64,000 bases of DNA, taken from Cheiracanthium punctorium (Eukaryota > Arthropoda > Arachnida > Araneae > Cheiracanthiidae). Made by a program: the position numbers and the translations under genes. The stretch spans positions 744,001 through 808,000 of the forward strand of contig JAWZYV010017516.1 in NCBI GenBank assembly GCA_038373885.1, written 5' to 3'. Below, piece after piece: positions 45,146 through 56,968 of this stretch. Under the pieces are notes generated by a model. That model saw nothing but the letters and a program-made list of their open reading frames with translations, was not told where the DNA came from and searched no databases. The number at the start of each line of letters is the position of its first letter. Position 1 is the stretch's first letter.

Positions 45146-45614
45146 CAGGCCCGTAGTCAAAGGGGTGCCAGGTGGGGCTGAGCCCCACTCCCCCTAGAAA
45201 ATTTCACATAAAAAAAGTTTAATGCAGTTGCTTTGAAAAATTTTTGTATATAAGGTAAAGTTATCAAAGTTTTATATCAAAGTTTTATATATCAAAGTTT
45301 TATATATACAAAGTTTTTGTTTGTAATACTCTGTCATTTTTGTTTTGTGTTCTCATCTTCCAAATATGATCCAAAGATGACAACTTTAAATCCATTCTGT
45401 TTAAGCCAAGGAACTTTTACTGCTTGGAAGCCGTTTGGACTTTTCAGAATTTATTTAATTATAAACTTATTATGCTATTATTTAATGAAGAGAAATATAG
45501 ATAAAAATGTTATCATTAAAAAAAATATAGGATGCCACCCCACTTACGTTAGGGTGCCCCCCCCCTGAAAAAAAGAGGGTGCCCCCCTGAATAGAAAATC
45601 TGGCTACGGGTCTG
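45146..45614. mobile_element. hAT-type MITE, 'CAGGCCCGTAG' family
   Basis: Starts caggcccgtagtcaaag and ends tctggctacgggtctg. The 8-bp flanks CTTTTTTA are identical (45138-45145 and 45615-45622). Interior has tandem tatcaaagttttatat units at about 45260-45310 and gggtgcccccc motifs near the right end. Confidence 0.85.
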
Positions 45615-45622
45615 CTTTTTTA

Positions 45623-46837
45623 GTGGGCCATAAAAGATGAACAACTTCACTTTGAGACAAAATATTCTGGATTTGCTACATTAATAAGATTAATAACAAC
45701 TGGGAATTTTTTGGTAAAAATCTCAGATGGCATGAATCCTAGGTGTGTTACTTTCTCAGATTCGTGCTCTTAATTTTTCTTGGAATTTTTTCGCATATGC
45801 AGAACATAAATAAAGGTCTTTGAAAACGTTTATTATCTAACAAAGATTAATATAGATATTTCATTTAACAAATTTACTAAACAAGTCCTTTAAATGGAAC
45901 ATCGAAGAATTTTTAATTTTTATTTTTCTCGTACGCTTGAGATAATTTAAATGAAAGCTTTATTACCCTACACTCGAGTACATTATACTCTCTCTCTCTT
46001 TTTTTTTAACTGTCATATTTTTTTGCATTACAACTTCAAAAATGATCGAGTGAAAGCCAAATTTCCTATTTCTCTTTCCTAAGTAACTGTATAAACTTTT
46101 ATGAAAAAATGCACAGTTCGAAAAAATTATAAGAAATAATAATAATTATATGGAACACTTTGCACATTTTATGAAGGACAGCGTCTTATATAAGGTTCAG
46201 GTGAATGGGATATATCTGACATTGGACACTTTATTGAAAATATGTACACGGGGTCTTATCGCATGAGCAAATCGGGGCTGTGTCCAGGTCCTCATCTTGA
46301 AAGGGGCCTATTAGATTTATTATTTTTCGTTCATTTCTATTAAAACTTTATAAAGAGATTTTTCAGATAAAGAAGTATAGTAAAAAGGTAATCTCTAATT
46401 TTACTATTTTTAGAGCACAAGCGTCACTCTCACTACCTGCTCATTATGAGAGAGGGCAAAAAACAAAATATCTCTTTTTCCAATCTTCATCAGAAAAAAA
46501 TCTGGCTCTGGGTGAGTGTACATGTAAGCCACCGAGAAAAGAACTTTGGTTTCCTACAACGTTGCGTAGATTCCCGAGTATTTAGGGGGGAAAGAGGTGA
46601 GGGAGACCAGTTGGTCAGATTCACCGGACATGTGCTCCTACAATACAAAGTAATTTATCAGGCGGTAGGTAGGCTGTCACGTCGGCAGTTTGTTAATTAC
46701 TTTGTTCCCCACGCCTTCCATGCGGAAATGGGGGGAAGCAGGTTTTTCTTGTGCATTTTCGAGAGATACAGATCCCATACACTGGAACTTTTTTGAAGTT
46801 ATCACTAGGCAAACTCCAGGCCGCTCGGAGGGTTAAA
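45623..46837. other. Non-coding stretch with a half MITE
   Basis: At about 46248-46320, ggggtcttatcgcatgagcaaatcggggct is the left half of the 19217/44335 MITE family. A 116-residue frame at 46446-46796 overlaps an opposite-strand frame and has no motif. Confidence 0.4.
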
Positions 46838-46839
46838 TA

Positions 46840-48285
46840 CAGGGTGTCCATTAAATGAGTGATCCATATTGAATGTAAGAACAACACGGTTTGAGATAAA
46901 AATGCGCCATTTGCATCATTTTTATTAGAAACCAATAAATTTTGAAAAATACATTTTGTTAAAACTGTTCATAATATCGCCACCAGATGGCGCTCATGGC
47001 TGTTTGGCAAGATAAATATCAGTCAATCGTGTGAAAGTTCGCTGTGCAAAAATGGTGTGATGTTTGTTCTATTGAACAACGAATATTTTTTGTTTAGAAT
47101 TTCACCGCCTAATCATAGCGTTGTAGAAATCAGACGAAATGTCGAACGGAAAATCAGTGTTACTATTGAAGAGGAAGAACACAATAAAACGCTTGTGCGC
47201 AACATTTGAACGAACTGGAAGCGTGAACGACGATCATGTTGGAAACGTTGGGCCACCGCATACAGCAGTCAACCACGAAAATGTCCAGGCAGTCCAACAG
47301 GCGATCTAAACACGGCCTGGGTCGTTTGTTAGAAAAGTTGCAGAAATCCTCGACACATAAAATCATGAAATTAATTATACAGATGTTTCTATACAAGATT
47401 CAGGCTGGTCAACATCTCAATGTCTGCGCCGCCAATCAAACAGAGAGGTTTTCGCAAACGACTTGCTTCAAAAGATCGATGGTTGCGAGATGGATGTGGA
47501 ATCTATTTGGTTCACCGATGAAGCCCTTTTTACCTGAACGGCTTCGTAAAAAAAAATAAATAAATAAATAAAATTGGCGATTTGGAGGAAAGGAGAATTC
47601 CCCATATTTCTGTCCAATCATCATTGTATTTGCCAAAAGCCACGGCATGGGCCGTCATGTCCTCAAAAGCATTCATAGGGCCATTTTTTCTACACCAGAC
47701 AGTAACTGCAGCACGATATCTTCTGCATGGCTTCGTGGCACACACTCTATACCTTAGTGGATTCACAAGGTTTACGCAAGATGATGAAAGACCACATTGT
47801 ACGCCCTCAATATTTGAATTCCTGCAGGAAGATTTTGATGATCACGTCATTGCTCTAGACTTCATGAACCATACAGGATCAGGAATGGACTGGCCCCCTA
47901 CAAGACCGGATTTGAATCCGTTTGATTTCTTTCTGTAGGACAGTTGAAAGTGCTCGTGTACCAGCAGAATCCACAAACCCTTGCAGACGTATAACATTTC
48001 GTCTGTACTGCATGTGAGGCCGTTTTGACTGAGACATTGCCACGCGTATGGACAATTTTGTTCTGCGACTACGCCCTATTATTGTTGCAAAAGGGCGGTT
48101 ATATTGAGAGTACTGTTTAGTTTTTCGGCTGTTATGGCTGGTGATATTTGGAACTTTTTGAACAAAATGTGTTTTTCGAAATTTATTGGTTTTCTAATAA
48201 AAATGCTGCAAACGGCGCCTTTTCATCTCAAACCGTATACTCTTATTTACGTTCAAAATGGGTCATTCCTTTAATGGACACCCTG
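46840..48285 (+). mobile_element. Complete-length Tc1/mariner-superfamily element
   Basis: Flanked by TA (46838-46839 and 48286-48287). Starts cagggtgtccattaaatgag. The ends are inverted repeats that stay recognisable for about 125 bp (gtttgagat, then gcgcc, then tttttattagaaa, then ccaataaattt). The 1446-bp length is that of an autonomous element, but the transposase is broken. Confidence 0.9.
47110..48060 (+). pseudogene. Broken Tc1/mariner-superfamily transposase
   Basis: The N-terminal region around 47200-47330 reads TFERTGSVNDDHVGNVGPPH, matching the 'F..TGSV.DR...GRP' linker after the helix-turn-helix. First catalytic aspartate: SIWFTDEALFYLNGFV (about 47500-47545, with a frameshift). 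This is followed by an (AAAT)n expansion, then ENSPHISVQ-type text. The C-terminal frame at 47582-47938 continues through KAFIGPFFLHQTVTAARYL and ends at PPTRPDLNPFDFFL, the third-aspartate region. There the expected tryptophan codon is a stop (TAG). After it, GQLKVLVYQQNPQTLADV continues the family pattern. The second aspartate region around 47760-47800 is damaged. Non-functional. Confidence 0.8.
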
Positions 48286-48287
48286 TA

Positions 48288-50098
48288 TTTACATTAAGGG
48301 GGCTAGAAAGCAATATTGATTTTTAGTAGATCAATATTTCGCTTAGCCAAAACTACTGAGGCTTTCAATATGAAATTTAGCGAGCGTTTTTTAATATAGG
48401 GGCTAGATTGGACAGCATTTCCCAAAATTTGTAACCTATGGGGGCTTGAGAGGATAAATCGTTCTTTTCACGTATCCTATTTCATCTCAAAGAAGAGAGA
48501 GATATCCATAAAACTGTGCTGTAAAATACAACACTCACGAATGCTTAAAAATTAATTTCAGGACCTTTTAAATATTGTCCTTTAAGGTGGGTGGACGCGT
48601 AAAAAGGGGGGGAAAGGCTGGCCACCCTTCTTGAAAGGAAAAAAAAAATATTACCGGCGAACATTTTTGTTCCAAAGTGTAAAAAGTATGCATCCTGTAT
48701 TTAGGAATAGTTTTCCTAAATACAGGACTAGCTAAAAAGTTGTTTAAAATGTATTTGTTTGAATTTGTATGTAAAAAATGACATTACTTCAGGTCCTCTT
48801 TATGTATATGCATATACTGCTGATGTCTTTTTCTAAAATTACGAGAATTAAAAAAAAGAGTACTCTTAAAATATTTTATATTTTGTCTATCACACTATGA
48901 TTCAGATGTTTATACATTATCAAACATAAAAGAGGGATTCCAGCCGTCTGCGGTGGGAAGGGTTGGGGGAACTTTTGGAGACTGACCAAGTAAGAATTTA
49001 GACACATTGGTACTCCAAAACGCATTATTTACTGTTCAAATATATATGTATAAAAAATGTCAAACGACACATTTTGGTATGTTTTAAACTTTTACTTTTG
49101 TGCTGAATGACACTTAGAAATGTTAACATGTAATCAAGAGTAATATATATATATATATAAATATACTATATGCATTTTTTACTATTATTATGATGAAAGT
49201 TTTAGTAGTAAAAATATTGAAAAACTTTGAAACGAGTTTAAAGGGTAAGAAGATGACATTTGTCACTTTTAATACGACTTACATTTTCTTGATATCCTAA
49301 GGAAAGTTTTTGATGACATGAGATTTTTTTTTAAATTCCCTTTTCCAATGTATTAACAGCATACAGATAAAAAAAAGTGTAGAAATCATATGCCGAATAT
49401 AATGCGGCCTCGAATATAACGCGACCTCGAAATTTTTCATCCCCAAGATAATTAGAAAAATCCTATATTTAGGCCTCGAATTTAGCGCGAGTCAGTTTTT
49501 AACGGGAAATGATCATTTAAGAAATACTGCTTTACATTCGGGCCAATACTGTATTTCTATATTTAAATAACTGTTAACGATTATAACGAAAGGTAAACCG
49601 CAACTATCTTTGTTGCTACTTGTTTTTAAAATTGTGTGCTTCTAAATCATGATGCTCAATATGAACTTCTCTTAGCAATAAATATTTGTTGACGTCCGTT
49701 TAAGTAAAACTAGTAGAAACTGCTTGTCAAAATTTATACTGAAACAATGTTTAAAGTGAGCTAACAGCAAGCCTTGTCTGTCAATTAATCAAGGACACCT
49801 ATTGAATGACGTTAAATGTAGATTACATACTGGCACCTAAAGATTGATTTATAGGCTCTGAAAAGGATGCATTTGCTGAAGTGGGTATTCGCGGAAGGGC
49901 TTTCGATTAGCGTGTCTGTTCAAGATTAATTAACTTAGCCAGCATCGATCTGGCGTTCATATGCTTAGCAAAGAGCACTAATTAGATGAGGAATACATAT
50001 AAAATTGTTTCTTTGATATCTTGCATAACACAGTACAGTGTATATATAATTAAACTGAGACTATTAATAGCAAAATAAAGATACAACCAACACTCTAA
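48288..50098. other. AT-rich non-coding stretch
   Basis: At 49390-49490, aatataatgcggcctcgaatataacgcgacctcgaa and a third ggcctcgaatttagcgcgag form three short similar units. They may be subterminal repeats of a lost MITE. A (TA)n run is at 49144-49158. Nothing else. Confidence 0.35.
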
Positions 50099-50313
50099 GC
50101 TGTGTTTCCCAACCACTGGTCCGCGGATAGGTTCATGTTTATGAAATTTATTACAAAAATAAGCTGCAGTAAAAGTTGGATTAACTAAAAATTATATTTA
50201 TATAGCATTTAATTTAATAAACGAAATATCTTATTATATATTATTTTCAGCTGATGGAATATATTTGAAAAATTTTTTTGTCGGCCTGCAGATGTAAAAG
50301 TTTGGAAAACAGT
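50099..50313. mobile_element. Probable hAT-type MITE
   Basis: Left ctgtgtttcccaaccactgg and right gtttggaaaacag are inverted-type tips resembling the hAT 'CAGxGGTTCCCAAxC' ends at 35655. Flanking ctctaag and ttctaaa are similar but not identical. Confidence 0.45.
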
Positions 50314-51515
50314 GTTCTAAATTACTAAAAACTTGATAAGAGCTTCTAAAGGCATAAGAAAAATTAATCCTTCAGTTTGTAATTTAACAATAGAAAAAAA
50401 AGTTCGTACTTAAATGAGCAGTTAATAGATTTTGAAAAATGTCGAAAAGTTTGTCCTCTTCAATTCAAAGATATGAAAAAATAATCCTAAATTGAACAAA
50501 ATTCTCTCAAGGCTTCGCCCCCTGCCCCTGCGGCTTTGACTAGTAGGCAGTATCTTAGGCGTGGACGAAGCAAAACCGTATAAATGAAGTTGAAAACTTA
50601 TCCAATCTGATGAAATAGAAATAGAATACGATAAAACAATGAATAATTAGGGTTTGAGTAAACCATTTGGTCTGCAGTAAATAGGACCCCGTGTCAATGA
50701 AATTTTTACTGGCTTACCTCAGAGTACAGTGCGTGATGGAGAACACGCAATGTAAATGTGTATGTGTTTACTGTGGGGGGTGGAATGAGAAGTGGAGTTC
50801 CAAAAGATCTTTTTGTGGTCGTTCAAAATAATTCTATTATGAGGAGAGTTCTCGTTTCCTTATTGGTTGTGCTTAAATTATCAAGGAATACTTTTAAAAA
50901 TCAGTACAGTCGCTGAAGATTATGTAAAATGCTTCTGCAAAATAATCATAAATTTGTTGTATAACCAATTTATTTTTGGCGTTAAGAAAATTGATTTCGT
51001 TAACATGTCTTTCTTTCTGTCCTGTACAGTTACAGCGTTTAATTTCTACTAGTTTTTTTAGATGTTCTGGTTTTCTTCAGAAAATATACATAAATCCCAT
51101 ACAGCACTCTGACACAGCAGAATATATGCATACTGGTCACACAGTGACTTTGTGACATCATGTGATAGTATGCGTAAGTCGAAGAGAAGTTGCGACCACG
51201 GACAAATGGTCGCCTGGGACAATTTCTTTGAAATCATAGTGACCTACATGGACGTCCCTACCACGTCACATGTTTGTCACACAATGATGTTATATTCCGA
51301 CAAATTATCAATTGCAATGCAACATCACGTTACAACGTTACATGTTTAACACGAAGGGACGTCACAGAACCACGCATTAGCATTAGATTTGTGAGGTGAC
51401 GAAATGTAACGTCACCAAAACGTCACTACCTACATGATTTCTGTTTTTGATACTACAGCTAGGCAGAAGAGTAATTTTATATACATATATTCTTACATAT
51501 ATAGATATATATATA
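50314..51515. other. Non-coding stretch with a GTCAC-rich block
   Basis: At 51130-51430 gtcac/gtgac occurs many times (ggacgtccctaccacgtcac, acgaagggacgtcacagaacc), suggesting an old MITE with subterminal motifs. No ends resolved. No gene seen. Confidence 0.4.
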
Positions 51516-52042
51516 CAGGGTGCTCCAGAATGTCATGTCACTCATGTAGGCTTTTATTCCTTAAATATTAATTATGCACATATACAATAAACGACAATGT
51601 AAAAAAAAGTACAGAATTTTATGGTATCAATTAAAATTTGCCGGAGATTAAATCCGAATATATATAAAATTTTAATGTTTATCCGGCCCCCAACAAAAAA
51701 ATCCCATTTAGAAAGAAAAAATTCTGAATACATTAATTAGGTGATGCACAAAATTTTAACCTCATAATATTATAAATAAGCTCAGAGATGCAGGGTATTT
51801 AGCAAAGAACATACTGATTTAAAAATTACATATCTCAAAAACAAAGGACAAGAGGTTGAGAGGTTGGTTGATTGAGACCCTTAGCCAGGAGACTATCGTC
51901 TTGATTGTTCCGAAGTCAAAAGACAATAGAGGGATGACACAAACGTTATATTTATTACGAAAGCTGTAAAAATTTGATACAGGAATTTTGAAAATAGTAA
52001 CAGATAAAAAAAGAAGATGGCGCTGTACACTACACAGGGTTA

Positions 52043-54122
52043 TCTCTACTTATTATAAAAGAAGGTGTCTGTGTGTGTGTGTGTGTCTGTCGGCAGCGTT
52101 ACGGACAAACGGCTACACCTAGAAACACCAAATTTGGTACTCGGGAAGATGTAAATATGTAGTTGTGCACCTCGAAGCGATTTTTTCAAAATTCGACCTA
52201 GATTTTTTTTTATTTTATGTTTTATGCGATTTTTGGCATTTTTTCTCATCTAATTCGTAATGACGGCGGAAATTACGCTCGCAGCAAAACGGCATTTGTA
52301 TCATCGGATAGAGGAGAAAATTTTCTTTTAAAAATAGTTTGTTCTGAATACGTAACATGATTTACCGATTTTTAGGAATTTTTTTACTAAGCATTTGCTG
52401 AGGATCTATGAGGATCTATGACGATCAAGTGAGGATCTATGACGTCAAATGCTTTAAGATATGTAAAAATTACGCCATAATTTTAACTCATTTATTCCAG
52501 CTCTATTTTCAACACAGGGAGACGATATTTTGATTAAAATTTACTGTAGAAATAAACTAAGAAATTCACGATTATTATTATTAGAAGTGGCATTTTAATC
52601 CGGTGCTTATTTAAAAATTGAAATGTCTTCACGGTGCTGAAAATGTTCATTTTAAAAATTACAAAGTTCGTTTAAAAGCGCGATATATTAAAATTTTTCT
52701 ATTTACTATTTTTATTTTTGACATTTAATTATGGCGCAGACGTTGCCTAACATATGCATGCAGGCTGCGAGTATAGTTTTATTTTAACGTTGAATTACGT
52801 TCCTCCATAAAGGTCCTACATAACGCAAAGTTTTAATGATACCGTTTGAAAACTACTATGCGAAATATCGAAATTAACTCCCTCAACCAACTGGGGTATC
52901 CTTTACGGCAGTCAAACAGTGACGTCATAAATTAAAAAAATGCGTGAAATTTGTAAACTCTGCAACTCTGCGCCATGTCACAATTAAAGCGGGAATAAGT
53001 AGCTCCTCGAGATTACACAGTTTGATGTTTTTCAGGAGACAGGACTATGGAGGATATAAAAGATATCGCTATATTAGATACATGGATATTTAAAATGGCC
53101 TCCCTTGGATATTTTCTCCCCACAATAAGATGAAATGGTTTGCGGCGCTAAATACGCCAATCTTATAAAACTATGTATAAATTAAATATATATGGAGAGT
53201 TTCCTTAATGGCAACCATTATGTGAAATGATTATTATTTATGCTAATGCGTAAATTGCAAAGAATCGCCATAGAATCAAAAGATTCCATTGGGGCCAAAT
53301 AATCTAAGCTGTTTCTTTTAAGGGAGCCTTGAAGAGGGAGAAGCGAAGATAGATAGTATTAATGTACGTAATAGGTAGTATCATTAGATTCGTAAGGATA
53401 ATATGAATAAATCATAATATACCACGTTAATAAATATTTCATGAAATTAAAAGTGTTTCTCCCTTTTCAACGGTTGTCTTACAACCAACTAAACGAAAAG
53501 TAATTCTAATTTGCGTTAATATATCCCGCAGTAATTTCAACAGAGGAGATTACTTGAACTTTTTTAAAAATGAAATTCTGTTTTGTCACATGCAGATATG
53601 ATTTTAGTAGTAAAATATTCGCTTATTCCCGTATGAAGAGCGGGTGCGCAGTTATCTTAAAAACATCTCTTGAAAATAGCATAAATGAATTCAGAAGACC
53701 TCAAAACGTGTAAATACACCAAAATCTCGAAGTCGAATTTTTTCATGATTACAATACTTTCCTTATATGGTACATGTTCGGAAAGAAATAAATGGTTGTC
53801 CATTCCATGTAGTGTCTTAGGTATTTAATGCTACAACTTGAGCCTAAAAAACAGTATGATATAGAAATAAGACATTTTGAAAGCCAGGAGTTCTCTGCAA
53901 ACCATTAAGCTTTCCACTTTTTTGATAGTGAATGACACTGACGTAGTTTTTTGAGTCATTATACTGCAATGATGCCAGGTTAATACTCGTGACGCAAACT
54001 TTACATCAAGAGTCAAATAATTTTGCTCTTTTTCTTTAAATTCCACATCACGAATAAATTCGAATTACACATGTAAGGAAAATTTTCGTTTCCTACCGTG
54101 CAAAGAACGGGCACGCAGCTAG
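52043..54122 (+). mobile_element. Non-autonomous Helitron, copy 2
   Basis: Begins TCTCTACTTATTATAAAA after host A and ends GCACGCAGCTAG before host T. Terminal hairpin at about 54096-54110. Matches copy 1 nearly throughout. Main difference: about 350 bp of copy 1 (roughly 11905-12262) is replaced by a patch where gaggatctatgacg-type text is repeated three times (about 52400-52445). Internal fossil 3' hairpin at about 53622-53650. No coding capacity. Confidence 0.87.
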
Positions 54123-54124
54123 TA

Positions 54125-54800
54125 GAAAATAAAATAAAAACAGTTCTTCTGCAAGTAGTCCATGGAATCAACGCAAAATCTGCTCAAAGCGTATGACACT
54201 GGTCGTGCAAAGGGGTGTAAACCAACGACAAAATTCGCCGTCATCCCCTGTAGTGTGTGTATGAAGGGAAAAGGACGTACATGTTGCACAGATTGTCTCC
54301 TCAAATTCGTCCAGTGTCGTAAGTTGTTTTGGTACACATACTTTCAATGCACCCACAATAACCCACATCACATGGATTGAGATCGGTTGAGTAAGGAGGC
54401 CCGTCCTCGTCTGCGACAGTGAAATTGGATAGACAAAGCAATCACTCTATTCCCGAAGTATTCCTCAAGGAAGCGAAAACCTGGTTAGTGCGATGGGTCT
54501 GGCCCCATCTTGCATAAACCACTCCGTTGATCATCGCTCTTCCAATGCTTACTGCGTGAGGAAAAACTGTTCCAGAACTGAAACATAGCCCTCAATATCA
54601 ATCGTGCCATATTTGAAAAGGGACCATGAATTCCTTTGCTGTTTATAGCAATCCAAGCAGTCACCTTTAGAGAATGTAGCGGTTTCACTTCTCCCAAAAA
54701 GGGGTTTCCGGTTCCACAAAACCGCGAGTTTTGTTTACTCACGAAGCCTTGACCATTGAAGTTCCTGTTAGTTTAAACAAAGTAGGAAAGGGGGCTATAA
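54125..54800 (-). pseudogene. Tc1/mariner-superfamily transposase fragment
   Basis: On the minus strand, FVSKQNSRFCGTGNPF (about 54735) matches the segment after the first aspartate. KVTAWIAINSKGIHGPF (about 54625-54675) is the 'W.AI...GI.GPFFF' strand. WFMQDGARP (about 54515) is the second-aspartate region, and PPYSTDLNPCD (about 54385-54405) is the third. Then CVPKQLTTLDEFEETIC follows as the C-terminal helix. Several frameshifts and stops separate these. The N-terminal DNA-binding part is missing. Helitron copy 2 lies directly downstream. Confidence 0.75.
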
Positions 54801-54989
54801 GATACCAAAACTGGCAAAAGTATTATGTATTCATGCAATCACTGGTTTCTTTTGTAATTTGTATACCTAACATTGCAATTTATTGTTTGTGACTATGATC
54901 AATACTTAAGGGAAAAAGTCGTAGGAAAGTGATTTTTTACTACTTGTATACATGCGTTTCTATATATATATATAAATACTAGCTGACCC

Positions 54990-55005
54990 GGCAAACGTTT
55001 TTGCC
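54990..55005 (-). terminator. Helitron 3'-terminal hairpin
   Basis: GGCAAA and TTTGCC pair exactly around a 4-nt loop, 7 nt from the terminal CTAG. In Helitrons this hairpin is thought to signal the end of rolling-circle transfer. It is a transposition terminator, not a proven transcription terminator. Confidence 0.8.
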
Positions 55006-55228
55006 ATATAAATTATTCCTAGGATTATTTTACTAAAAAGAAATGACTAACTTATTGTAAGTTTGTGAGGATGTGGTATATTAGTGGAAGAGGCACGGAG
55101 CTCTGTGAACGATGCTGGAATATAAAAATAACACAATACCAAACATTTGTATTTTTAATTCATTGTAATGTATTCTTTAAATTTATATATATCGCTAATT
55201 ACAATAATTTTACAAAAAAAAAATAAAA

Positions 55229-56813
55229 TCAATCTCTTAACGGAATAGAGTGTACAATATTTTTTGTTACCCCACCTTTAGCTAACACAAACAAACTGGA
55301 TGGTTTGCCCACTCGAGAGCATGCCACGTATAATTGTCCGAGTGAAAAACATGGTGTGCTCAAATCTAAGCCACAAACATACATAGTTTGGCCTTGAGAC
55401 TTATTGATAGTCATTGCAAATGCCAATCTTATTGGAAATTGAAGACGTTTAAATTGAATTGGCACATCCGTGGGTATAATAGGGATCCGTGGTAGTAATA
55501 TATTTTCACCTCGAAATTTGCCATTTAAAATGACGGCTTCGACAACATTTTTCATTACTTTTTTAATAACTAATCGCGTGCCGTTACACAGCCGTGGTGG
55601 GTTCAAATTACGAAGCAAAATAACCGGAGATCCAACCTTCAGTTGTAAGTTATGCGGCGGCATGCCTGGTAAGTCTAATGAGTTTAAAAACTCTGCTGGA
55701 TACTTCACACCTTCAGTGGCATCGCAAGTATCAATAGATTTGTATGACACTAACTCCCCTGGCAATAAATGTTGTATTTTAAGATTCAGTTCGTTGACGT
55801 CTACATTATTTGCTGCTAAAATTGCTCTTTCTGCCAGCCACTCATGATTAATATATTGTGTATGTACATCGGGAAATATCTGGTCAATGAGAGCATCTTG
55901 CTAATCAGTAATTGTGCAGAAATCGGCCGGTAATTTTATGCATCCAGTTTCATCTACAGTAACTTTTCCATCGCCGATACTTAACAGCTGTTTTGAGAAT
56001 GCCTCAGCGGATAGATCTCGAAGTATTTGAACGCGCATATTTCCTTTCAGTTGTAATTTTTCAACATTACGCCACAGTGGCGATGATTTTAAGCAGGCGT
56101 TGATTTCATCAGCATACGTTGAACGTGGGATGACGGGAAGTGTTTGTCTAAAATCTCCTGAAAGGAGTACCAGAGTGCCGCCAAATAGTTTGTCCTTGTT
56201 TTTAAGATCTTTCATTGTCCTGTTCAACGCCTCAAGCGAATGTTTGTGTGCCATAGTGCATTCATCCCAGATGATAATTTTACACTGTTTCAGCACTGTG
56301 GCCATGGGCGATTGTTTTTTTATGTTGCACACTGCATCTGGGTTATTTTGAATATTTAGTGCTAGCTTAAATACTGAATGAGCTGTTCTGCCTCCATCCA
56401 ATAAAGTTGCCGCAATACCAGACGATGCAACAGCCAATGCGATGCCATTATTCGATCGTATTTCGGCTAGGATTAGCGAAATAAGGAATGTTTTGCCAGT
56501 TCCACCTGGTGCATCCAAAAAAAAAGAATCCACCTTGCCCTGCCGAAACTGCGAGCATAATGCGATCGTAAATGCTTCTTTGTTCCTCATTCATTAGTGG
56601 GATATTGCGAGTAACAGTCGCTGCCATTTCTGCAGTATTGTATTGTAGTACTCGATTCATTTCATTATTTATTAAATCAGATACACTACGATTTGGCGAA
56701 CGCATGCTGAAATGACTGAGTGGTAAGTTGGCAATGATAATGCACAGATCCTCAATAGCAATCAATGATTCATTGTACATAGCGTCGCTGAATGGTATTG
56801 TTAAATCGTTGCA
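55229..56813 (-). pseudogene. Helitron RepHel, PIF1-type helicase domain (frameshift and stop)
   Basis: C-terminal part of the Helitron protein, a 5'-3' DNA helicase of the PIF1 family that would unwind the displaced strand during rolling-circle transposition. Motifs in order: NEEQRSIYDRIM; Walker A APGGTGKTFLISL (about 56490-56525); SSGIAATLL and GRTAHSVFKL; Walker B IIWDECTMAHK (about 56245-56275); LSGDFRQTLPVI; GNMRVQ; then PVILLRNL, FAMTINKSQGQT (about 55380-55410) and LYVACSRVG. It ends normally at 55229. Defects: a one-base slip at the A9 run near 56517-56525 separates the Walker A frame from the upstream frame, and a TAG at 55901-55903 interrupts the middle. All helicase signature residues remain otherwise, so decay is recent. 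It continues the frame broken by the MITE at 56822. Confidence 0.9.
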
Positions 56814-56821
56814 CCGTGTAC

Positions 56822-56960
56822 CAGGGGCGTAGCCAGGGGGGGGGGATATCGGGATATATCCCCCCCCCCCGAAATTTTTGGATTAGTGATGAAATTCTGT
56901 CTATTTATACACATATAAGTTTATATCCCACCCCGAAAAGTTTTCCTGGCTACGCGCCTG
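56822..56960. mobile_element. hAT-type MITE inserted in the helicase gene
   Basis: Ends caggggcgtagccag and ctggctacgcgcctg. Identical 8-bp flanks CCGTGTAC (56814-56821 and 56961-56968). Very similar to the copy at 7453-7615. Removing the element and one duplication rejoins HEHRT upstream with the CNDLTIPF frame downstream, so the insertion is later than the coding gene. It adds an in-frame stop. Confidence 0.93.
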
Positions 56961-56968
56961 CCGTGTAC

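Larger units (their letters stand above)
51516..54946 (-). mobile_element. Tc1/mariner-type element split by Helitron copy 2
   Basis: The left end (TA then cagggtgctcc ... ggcttttattccttaaatatt ... acaataaacgacaatg) and the right end, read on the minus strand (TA then caagtagtaaaaaatc ... ctttttcccttaagtattgatcat ... acaataaattgcaatg), share an ~80-bp inverted pattern. Removing Helitron copy 2 (52043-54122) leaves about 1350 bp, the usual mariner size, and a transposase remnant lies inside. The tips themselves are diverged. Confidence 0.6.

Noticed and set aside
46446..46796. 116-residue plus-strand frame
   Set aside because: Overlaps an equally open minus-strand frame and a repeat-related segment; no motif.
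54162..54380. Cysteine-rich 72-residue plus-strand frame (CSVCMKGKGRTCCTDC)
   Set aside because: Antisense to the mariner transposase fragment, which has clear motifs; the cysteines are coincidental.
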